Shown piece by piece: positions 7,850-12,792 of a stretch of DNA of 12,792 nt. Position 1 is the first letter of the stretch; every line of letters begins with the position of its first letter. The position numbers and the translations under genes were made by a program. Source of the DNA: Opitutia bacterium UBA7374 (GTDB taxonomy: Bacteria > Verrucomicrobiota > Verrucomicrobiia > Opitutales > Coraliomargaritaceae); NCBI GenBank assembly GCA_002469895.1, contig DKOA01000070.1:1-12792 (forward strand). Reading direction: 5' to 3'. The notes beneath the pieces are model-generated. The model was not told the DNA's origin. It ran no database searches and worked only from the letters and a program-made list of their open reading frames with translations.

Positions 7850-8155
7850 TTAGCTCTTTGTTTGGTGATCCCGATTACGGATCAATAGTTTGCCCTCATA
7901 GATCCAGCGGGCGACCAATTGGGAGCCGCGCTGGATTTCCTGTTTGCAGAATTCGATCGAGTGAACCGTATCGTTACTCACTAATCGGCAGGCAAAGGTT
8001 TTAGGGACATAGGTCTCCGGGTCGGGTAGCTGCTCAGCCACTTCCCGTAACTGTTTCAGGTTAGGCATAAACTTATCCTTAGCTGAGGATTTTTTTGAGA
8101 CTGCCTTCTGCGCTTGTTTGGCCGAGTGCAAATGTTTATTGTGCAGGGGATTCAT
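7850..8155 (-). CDS. Hypothetical 101-residue protein
   Basis: I do not recognise this protein. Residues 1-29 form a Lys/His/Ser-rich, probably disordered basic tail (MNPLHNKHLHSAKQAQKAV and on). Residues 30-101 look folded: a helix-like LKQLREVAEQLPDPETYVP, then strand-like FACRLVSNDTVHSIEF, a helix-like CKQEIQRGSQLVARWI and YEGKLLIRNRD. A second in-frame Met at residue 30 (codon 8068-8066) would give a 72-residue product lacking the tail. No signal peptide or membrane segment. The frame is judged real because it fills the gap between aguA and the SNF2 gene exactly, converges on aguA with a 6-nt gap, has its own plausible promoter and reads as a normal protein. It is divergent from the SNF2 gene across 110 bp, which may hint at shared control. 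Small DNA- or RNA-binding protein is only a guess. Confidence 0.65.
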   Translation of the reverse strand: MNPLHNKHLHSAKQAQKAVSKKSSAKDKFMPNLKQLREVAEQLPDPETYVPKTFACRLVSNDTVHSIEFCKQEIQRGSQLVARWIYEGKLLIRNRDHQTKS

Positions 8156-8265
8156 CGGGATGTATGAGTAGAACAGACTGCGAAAATTCTGGCAATTTCT
8201 TTTCAGTATTGCGTGGGTGTAGGTCTCTGCATGGCTTTCCTATTGCATTCCCTTTTTCTTATCCG
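8156..8265. promoter_or_regulatory. Divergent promoter region, small gene / SNF2 gene
   Basis: This 110-bp gap lies between two head-to-head genes. For the minus-strand small gene there is a plausible sigma-70-type promoter: TTGCCA (8195-8190, one mismatch to TTGACA), a 17-bp spacer, and TCTACT (8172-8167, two mismatches to TATAAT), leaving a leader of roughly 5-10 nt before the ATG, so the message would be nearly leaderless. For the plus-strand SNF2 gene no convincing -10/-35 pair was found, and the bases before its ATG are pyrimidine-rich rather than Shine-Dalgarno-like. Confidence 0.4.
8187..8196 (+). repeat. Intergenic 10-mer TTCTGGCAAT, copy 2
   Basis: Second exact copy of the 10-mer, in the gap between the small unknown gene and the SNF2 gene. 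It overlaps the candidate -35 box (TTGCCA, minus strand) of the small gene, so a protein bound here could block that promoter; alternatively the 10-mer is simply part of the promoter. It is directly followed by TTCTTTTCAG, a partial direct repeat at a 10-bp step. Confidence 0.5.
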
Positions 8266-11250
8266 ATGAATAAACCAGCGCCTTTCTTCGACCGGGCTTT
8301 CTGCCTGGGATTGGCCGGTTCTCGTGTTCTAGAGCAGGCGGAAAAGCTTTTTGAGTCGCAGTCCGTCGAGCAAGTGGAATGGAAGAGTCCGTATTTGGTC
8401 GGCCTGGTACAGGGGGCGAATGATCGGTTTCAGGTGCATCTCAATTTGCGCTCGACCGTTTTTGTTGAAAACAACTGCACTTGTCTTCTCGGGAGAAAGG
8501 GCAAGATCTGCGCTCATTCGATTGCGGCTTGTCTGTTCTATGAGGCGCAGCAGAGGGAGGCAGAACATGCTGCCGTTGCCGGAGTCGCAGCGGACCAGTT
8601 GACTGCAGATGCCGGTCGGCAGACAGCTCGGGAACTACAGTCAATTGAGGTAAACAAAGAGGGCGAAAAGCTTAGGATACTGATTTTTCTGCCTCCGAAC
8701 TTTGAAGCAGCCGTGGAGCGTAATGCGATTGTCGTGAAGTTGGAAGCGGCGACCGGGCGTAGCATTATACCGATCCAAGACTTGTCTACAGCTACCCCTT
8801 ATTCTGTTAGTGAGGGACTAAAAGAAGCGCTCCTCATGATTGAGTCATGGTGCGAGGGTCGACTAGCCGGCTTGCTCGAACTGACTAAGGTACGGTTGCT
8901 GCAAATGCTCACTGTATTGCAGGGGGAACCGGTCGTTTACTGGCTCAAGAAACCGGGTCAGCCGATCCTCTGGCACAAGGGTTTGCTCGTGGGCGTTCAC
9001 GAGTTTCTTGAGTTGACGGAGGAAGAGATGGCGATGGCTCATCCGACTGCAGGCGCGGAGAGAGCGGATGAGCGTGTAATGCCTCGGCAAGGCGTCGAAT
9101 CATCGGTGCGGGTGCGTGAACCGTCGAGGCCCAATCGTCGACGGATGGTGGAGGCGGAGGCGAGCGGGTTGTTCCGTACGACCGCGGCGGACTATCCGCC
9201 CGTCGAGCGGAGCGATGCCATGACCGACTATCCGGAAAATCGTATCGTAATTGATGGGTCTTCTCATTTCCTTGCCGTTCGTCTACCGCGTATGGATGAG
9301 AGCATAGCGCCGCTTCGACAGTTGCTGAAGTCGGAAGGCTTCCAACTGGAGCCGTCGAATCGCAAGTGGTGGCTTCGGGACCGACACAAGACGCTTAATT
9401 TTTTGGCCGAACACCTGCGTACTTTGCGTGACAGTTGGCGTGCTATTGTAACGGATTCTTTTGAGGCTCATCTCGATGCCATTCAATTTTCAGAATTTGC
9501 TATCACCACTCGTGAGGAGGCGGGTGACTTTCTCCTGGAGGTTCGTTTGAGCGAGGAAAAAGATGAGAGTGAGCTTCGCCGGGCGATCTCTTCAGGAAAA
9601 AATTATATGGAGCAAGCGGATGGTAGCATCACCTTGCTCGACCGCAATTCGGTGGAGCGCTTGCATGCTATGGAGAAAGCGGTGAGCGGACAGATCGACC
9701 GTCCTTTTACGCCGACGTTTACTAAGCGACTGACCACAGCGGAACTGGTCGATGTCGAGGAATTGATGGACGAGATGTGTGAAGGTTGGCAGGCGCCGCA
9801 GGCCTGGCAGTCGCGCAGTCAGGCTCTCAAGCAGGTGGGAGCCCTCGAGCCGGCACCCGTTCGAGCAGAGTTCAATGCGATCCTGCGTACCTACCAATGC
9901 ATTGGAGTGGCCTGGCTCTGGCATCTCTATCGAAATGAACTGGGTGGTATACTCGCCGACGAGATGGGGCTGGGCAAAACCTTGCAGGCGCTCGCGCTGA
10001 TCGAATGTATCCGCCATACCAATCCGGGCGGGTATCCCGCACTCGTCGTTTGCCCGGCCAGCTTGGTGGAAAACTGGATCCGCGAGGCGTCCCGCTTTGC
10101 GCCGGGATTAAAGACCGGAAAGCATCATGGCCCAAAACGAGCGAAAGAATCGGTCGTTTTAGAAGATGTCGATCTGGTCATCACCTCCTACGGGACGCTT
10201 CGGCAGGATGCTGATTTGATGGGCACGATGGAATGGTGCGTGGTGATCGGCGATGAAGCTCAGCATATTAAAAACCGACGCAGCCAGAATGCCCGTACGC
10301 TGACCAGTTTGCGGAGCCGGGGTCGCTTTTTGCTTACCGGTACTCCGGTGGAAAACTCGTTGGAGGATCTGCTTTCACTCTTCAGTTTTATCATGCCCGG
10401 CTACCTGCAGAAAACAGATGGCAAGTTATCGTCAGAAGACCGGGTATGGCAGAATCAGCGACAAACCCAGCGGGCTGCTGCCTATATTTTGCGACGGACA
10501 AAGAAAGAGGTGGCTCCTGAACTGCCGGACAAAATTGAGAAGACTTTCTTTTGTGAACTGGGGAGTGAGCAGACGCGCTTTTATCAGGACACACTGGAAA
10601 AGACGCGAAGGGAAATCTTTGAACTGGAAATGGGCGGGGCCAATGCCGGCCGCGTCCAGTTTGCCGCTTTTAAGGAACTCTTGCGCTTGCGACAGGTATG
10701 CGTCGATCCACGCATTTTGGATGAAAACTTTGCCGCTGCTGAATCGGCCAAACTGGCTGCCTTTGATGAAGTCTTGAACGAATGTCTTGATGCCGGCAGT
10801 CGAATTCTCGTTTTCTCCAGTTTCGTGCGGGCACTTCACTTATTGGCCGATCATTTGAAGAGCAAGGGACACACCTATTGTTATCTCGATGGTTCGACCA
10901 AGAATCGCCTGGCCATCTGCGATACTTTTAATGAAGACGAGTCGATTCCCGTATTCTTGATTTCGCTCAAAGCCGGCGGGACCGGTCTGAACCTAACCGG
11001 AGCGGATACAGTGGTCCACTACGACCCCTGGTGGAACCCCGCCTCCGAGGCACAGGCAACCGACCGTGCCCACCGAATCGGTCAAAAGAAAGTCGTTACC
11101 AGCATCAAGCTCATCGCGGCCAATACGGTCGAAGAAAAGGTCGTCGAACTACAGGCAAAAAAGGCCGAGTTACTCGACGAACTCTTTGCCCAGTCTGCCG
11201 AGGCCAATTCCAAAGTCGGCCTCGATACGATTAAAAGCCTGCTCGAATAA
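8266..11250 (+). CDS. SWIM zinc-finger SNF2-family ATPase/helicase
   Basis: A 994-residue Swi2/Snf2-type ATPase of the bacterial HepA-like group, expected to translocate on double-stranded DNA in the cytoplasm; the cellular role is unknown. An N-terminal SWIM zinc finger is complete: C71-x-C73-x8-C82-x-H84. A long SNF2-associated region follows, including an Arg/Glu-rich linker near 260-310. The ATPase core has LRTYQCIGVAWL, Walker A DEMGLGKT (565-572), the DEAQ box (663-666), LTGTPVENSLEDLLSLFSF (motif III near 691), and the second RecA lobe with RILVFSSF, YLDGST, LISLKAGGTGLNLTGAD, DPWWNPASEAQATDRAHRIGQ (motif VI arginines 934 and 937). All ATPase motifs are intact. The frame is open from 8095, but that would overlap the divergent gene; ATG 8266 (MNKPAPFFDRAF) suits the domain layout. 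No Shine-Dalgarno is visible. No methylase, nuclease or other defence partner lies beside it. Confidence 0.95.
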   Translation: MNKPAPFFDRAFCLGLAGSRVLEQAEKLFESQSVEQVEWKSPYLVGLVQGANDRFQVHLNLRSTVFVENNCTCLLGRKGKICAHSIAACLFYEAQQREAEHAAVAGVAADQLTADAGRQTARELQSIEVNKEGEKLRILIFLPPNFEAAVERNAIVVKLEAATGRSIIPIQDLSTATPYSVSEGLKEALLMIESWCEGRLAGLLELTKVRLLQMLTVLQGEPVVYWLKKPGQPILWHKGLLVGVHEFLELTEEEMAMAHPTAGAERADERVMPRQGVESSVRVREPSRPNRRRMVEAEASGLFRTTAADYPPVERSDAMTDYPENRIVIDGSSHFLAVRLPRMDESIAPLRQLLKSEGFQLEPSNRKWWLRDRHKTLNFLAEHLRTLRDSWRAIVTDSFEAHLDAIQFSEFAITTREEAGDFLLEVRLSEEKDESELRRAISSGKNYMEQADGSITLLDRNSVERLHAMEKAVSGQIDRPFTPTFTKRLTTAELVDVEELMDEMCEGWQAPQAWQSRSQALKQVGALEPAPVRAEFNAILRTYQCIGVAWLWHLYRNELGGILADEMGLGKTLQALALIECIRHTNPGGYPALVVCPASLVENWIREASRFAPGLKTGKHHGPKRAKESVVLEDVDLVITSYGTLRQDADLMGTMEWCVVIGDEAQHIKNRRSQNARTLTSLRSRGRFLLTGTPVENSLEDLLSLFSFIMPGYLQKTDGKLSSEDRVWQNQRQTQRAAAYILRRTKKEVAPELPDKIEKTFFCELGSEQTRFYQDTLEKTRREIFELEMGGANAGRVQFAAFKELLRLRQVCVDPRILDENFAAAESAKLAAFDEVLNECLDAGSRILVFSSFVRALHLLADHLKSKGHTYCYLDGSTKNRLAICDTFNEDESIPVFLISLKAGGTGLNLTGADTVVHYDPWWNPASEAQATDRAHRIGQKKVVTSIKLIAANTVEEKVVELQAKKAELLDELFAQSAEANSKVGLDTIKSLLE

Positions 11251-11260
11251 TCCCGGGATT
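11249..11260. repeat. Perfect 12-bp palindrome across the SNF2 stop codon
   Basis: AATCCCGGGATT overlaps the TAA stop of the SNF2 gene and is flanked by TCGA on both sides with a small asymmetry (2 nt left, 1 nt right). It could fold as AATC-CCGG-GATT extended by TCGA/TCGA around a bulge. No U-run follows, so it is not a canonical Rho-independent terminator. Confidence 0.4.
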
Positions 11261-11309
11261 GTCGAACGAGGAATCCTTCTCTCGATTACAGCAACAGTGA
11301 ATCCGCTTC

Positions 11310-11336
11310 TTGTAGAGGCCTTCGCCGGTCTATAAT
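11310..11336 (+). promoter_or_regulatory. Candidate sigma-70-type promoter for the fucosidase gene
   Basis: A perfect -10 box TATAAT lies at 11331-11336 in the 125-bp gap upstream of the fucosidase. The best -35 candidate is TTGTAG (11310-11315), three matches to TTGACA with a short 15-bp spacer; CTTGTA at 11309 gives 16 bp. Transcription would start near 11343, giving a leader of about 33 nt. This suggests the fucosidase is at least partly independent of the SNF2 gene. Confidence 0.45.
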
Positions 11337-11375
11337 TCGCTGTACAAGACAGAGAATCCGAAAATAAATGTATGA

Positions 11376-12479
11376 ATGAAGTCCACTGCTTTTTTTATCC
11401 TATCTGCTTTGTCCATGGTTACCGCCTACGGAGTCCGGGGAGACACTCTTAAGAGTGAACCCCTCGAGGCTTACAAGGATCGCATAGAGTGGTTCGCGCA
11501 GTCCCAATACGGCATGTTTATCCACTTCGGGCTCTACTCTCATTTAGGCGGGGAGTGGAAGGGGGAACCGGTTGAGTGGTATGCTGAATGGATTCAGGCA
11601 TCGCGGGATATTCCGAGAGAAGAATATGCGAAGATTATTAACGTCTTTAACCCGGCTGCGTTTGATGCCGATTTTATTGCGAGCACTGCGAAACAAGCCG
11701 GGATGAAATACCTCGTCATCACCTCGAAGCACCATGAAGGATTTTGCTTGTGGGACAGCCAGTACACGGATTTCGATATAGCAAATAGTGCTTTGAAGGG
11801 GCGCGACCTGCTCGCTGAACTGTCCGAGGCCTGCAAGCAGCATGGAATCAAGTTTGGCCTCTACTACAGTATTATTGATTGGAATCATTCCTCGCAGGAG
11901 CCCTCGATGAAGGGGGACCGGCCATTTCCGCGATGGGGGCAGACTCTGATGAAAGCGGGCCAAAAGGCCGGATATGTGGATTACCAGAGGCGTCAAATCA
12001 TCGAACTCATTCGGAATTATCAGCCTGATTTACTCTGGTTTGATGGGGACTGGGTAGATTGGTGGTCACTGGATGATGGCATCCGGCTCTACCATACCAT
12101 CCGGAAAGAGGATCCGGCTATCGTCGTCAATAACCGCGTGGCCAAGCGCGATCAGTTTCAACTCGATTTCGTGACACAAGAGCAAGAGCACTTTGAGGAG
12201 GCCTTTCCGCGCCACTGGGAAGGCTGCTACACGATGAATAAATCGTGGGGTTATAAAAAACATGATGACCAGTGGAAAGACGCGCAAACCGTCTACAATA
12301 AGCTAAAAGATATTAATGAAAAGGGGGGCAATCTCCTCTTGAATGTGGGTCCTGATGGCGATGGGCGCATTCAACCGGAAGCCGTTGAAATTTTATTAAA
12401 AACTGCTGCGCTATTGCAGGCAAAGCCCATTGAGAAACGTCAACCGAAAATCCAAACCGTGCCCAGTATCTTTGAATAA
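11376..12479 (+). CDS. Secreted GH29 alpha-L-fucosidase, catalytic domain only
   Basis: This glycoside hydrolase family 29 enzyme should release alpha-L-fucose from fucosylated glycans with retention of configuration. Residues 1 to about 22 form a signal peptide (Lys2, then the hydrophobic AFFILSALSMVTA), with cleavage probable near Gly19 or Gly22, so it is exported. The TIM-barrel shows YGMFIHFGLYS (45-55, His50), YLVITSKHHEGFCLWDS (His119-His120), FGLYYSIIDW, and DLLWFDGDW with the predicted nucleophile Asp223. HWEGCYTMNKSWGY (Glu282) and LLLNVGPDGDGRI close the domain. At 367 residues it is much shorter than the usual 430-500: it ends soon after the barrel, without the C-terminal beta-sandwich or the usual GEAIYGT continuation. 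No continuation was found in other frames downstream, so it looks naturally short rather than frameshifted. ATG 11376 suits the signal peptide; no Shine-Dalgarno is seen. The exact substrate is unknown. Confidence 0.93.
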   Translation: MKSTAFFILSALSMVTAYGVRGDTLKSEPLEAYKDRIEWFAQSQYGMFIHFGLYSHLGGEWKGEPVEWYAEWIQASRDIPREEYAKIINVFNPAAFDADFIASTAKQAGMKYLVITSKHHEGFCLWDSQYTDFDIANSALKGRDLLAELSEACKQHGIKFGLYYSIIDWNHSSQEPSMKGDRPFPRWGQTLMKAGQKAGYVDYQRRQIIELIRNYQPDLLWFDGDWVDWWSLDDGIRLYHTIRKEDPAIVVNNRVAKRDQFQLDFVTQEQEHFEEAFPRHWEGCYTMNKSWGYKKHDDQWKDAQTVYNKLKDINEKGGNLLLNVGPDGDGRIQPEAVEILLKTAALLQAKPIEKRQPKIQTVPSIFE

Positions 12480-12689
12480 AATAACCCGGAGAAAGTAGCG
12501 TACATTAGATTAAAGAGAGCATTTTTCTTCGCGCAGCCAAGCAGTTGTGAAAAGGGTCGGCAAAGACGTTGACGTTTCTAGGTAGGCTTGAGCTATTTCT
12601 GGCAATAGCTGGATTAAAAGAGCTACGCTATAAAAAGCTTCACTTATTATTTTACTGATCGCCTGTATCTTTAACTTTTTTCAGGAGCG
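12480..12689. other. Intergenic stretch without a recognisable gene
   Basis: These 210 bases after the fucosidase stop contain no ORF that looks like a protein, no tRNA-like fold and no obvious intrinsic terminator. They hold the hairpin at 12591-12610 with the third TTCTGGCAAT copy, a direct repeat GACGTT-GACGTT (about 12566-12577), and AT-rich runs including TATAAA (12629-12634) that could be a -10 for something to the right, without a matching -35. Confidence 0.6.
12591..12610. repeat. Hairpin with embedded TTCTGGCAAT, copy 3
   Basis: AGCTATT and AATAGCT form a perfect 7-bp stem around a 6-nt loop (TCTGGC). The third exact TTCTGGCAAT copy (12597-12606) spans the end of the left arm, the loop and part of the right arm. 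A second CTGG follows exactly 10 bases after the first (12599 and 12609). The stem is AT-rich and has no downstream U-run, so it is more likely a DNA site than a terminator. Confidence 0.5.
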
Positions 12690-12779
12690 ATGATGGCCTT
12701 CGACTGGGATCCTTTTGCGGGAGGTGATCCTCAGGGGCGTTTAAGTTCCGACAGAAAGCTCAATTCTTTGTGGCTCTGA
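12690..12779 (+). CDS. Possible 28-29 residue small ORF or gene remnant
   Basis: ATG-ATG at 12690/12693 is preceded by AGGAG (12683-12687), the clearest Shine-Dalgarno-like sequence in the window, 2 or 5 nt away. The frame encodes a short acidic-aromatic peptide beginning MMAFDWDPFAGGDPQGRL and ending at TGA 12777-12779. I recognise no family. It might be a genuine small protein, a leader peptide for a gene beyond the window, or the start of a gene broken by a frameshift. It is too short to judge by composition. Confidence 0.25.
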   Translation: MMAFDWDPFAGGDPQGRLSSDRKLNSLWL

Positions 12780-12792
12780 GGGCCAGGGTCAG

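Noticed and set aside
7842..7859. A hairpin AAAGGG-GCTTAG-CTCTTT between the converging aguA and small-gene stops as a bidirectional terminator
   Set aside because: The stem is six pairs with one G-U and three A-T pairs, it has no U-run on the aguA side, and it pairs worse on the other strand. The evidence is too weak to annotate.
8095..8265. An upstream in-frame start that would lengthen the SNF2 protein by 57 residues
   Set aside because: It would overlap the divergent small gene, and the extra residues look like translated noncoding DNA. The protein's sensible beginning is at 8266.
9093..9103. CGTCGAATCAT, an 11-mer also found at the alaS heptamer array (2360-2370)
   Set aside because: This copy is inside the SNF2 coding sequence, without the tandem array. 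Single repeated 11-mers are expected by chance in a window of this length.
7850..11250. The SNF2 gene and its neighbour as a known defence system such as DISARM
   Set aside because: No methyltransferase, DUF1998, phospholipase D, nuclease or other partner is present, and the neighbours are housekeeping or carbohydrate genes.
1..12792. tRNA, rRNA, CRISPR arrays, insertion sequences or phage genes
   Set aside because: I looked in the gaps for T-arm motifs, spaced direct repeats, terminal inverted repeats and transposase or integrase frames and saw none.

Overview
The window is a bacterial chromosomal segment with ten recognisable protein genes, packed tightly and mostly housekeeping in character. 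The protein sequences, the moderately high GC, the secreted GH29 fucosidase and the SWIM-SNF2 helicase suggest a Verrucomicrobiota (Opitutae-like) bacterium. That assignment is an inference from protein style and was not tested by search. Almost none of the start codons has a good Shine-Dalgarno sequence.

Left block, all on the minus strand, read from 4884 down to 1: a BCP/PrxQ peroxiredoxin (bcp), an OmpR-type response regulator 5 nt downstream of it, 3-isopropylmalate dehydrogenase (leuB), and alanyl-tRNA synthetase (alaS, cut by the window edge and lacking its C-terminal end). bcp and the regulator look co-transcribed. leuB and alaS follow after gaps of 104 and 123 nt. The gap before alaS carries a tandem heptamer repeat directly at the alaS start.

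Middle block, plus strand, 5018-7843: long-form ATP phosphoribosyltransferase (hisG), N-carbamoylputrescine amidase (aguB) and agmatine deiminase (aguA). Gaps are 13 nt and then a 4-nt overlap, so this is very probably one operon. aguA makes N-carbamoylputrescine from agmatine and aguB converts it to putrescine. hisG commits PRPP and ATP to histidine synthesis. A 101-residue protein of unknown function converges on aguA from the other strand.

Right block, plus strand: a 994-residue SNF2-family ATPase with an N-terminal SWIM zinc finger, divergent from the small unknown gene, then a small, catalytic-domain-only GH29 alpha-L-fucosidase with a signal peptide. The last 313 bases hold no recognisable gene, only a hairpin and a possible 28-29 codon ORF with a ribosome binding site.

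I did not find a clear new multi-gene system. The best unexplained signals are a 10-mer, TTCTGGCAAT, found three times, always intergenic and always in the same orientation; the heptamer array at the alaS start; the SWIM-SNF2 gene with its divergent small basic protein; and the peroxiredoxin/orphan-regulator pair. No tRNA, rRNA, CRISPR, transposase or phage gene was seen.
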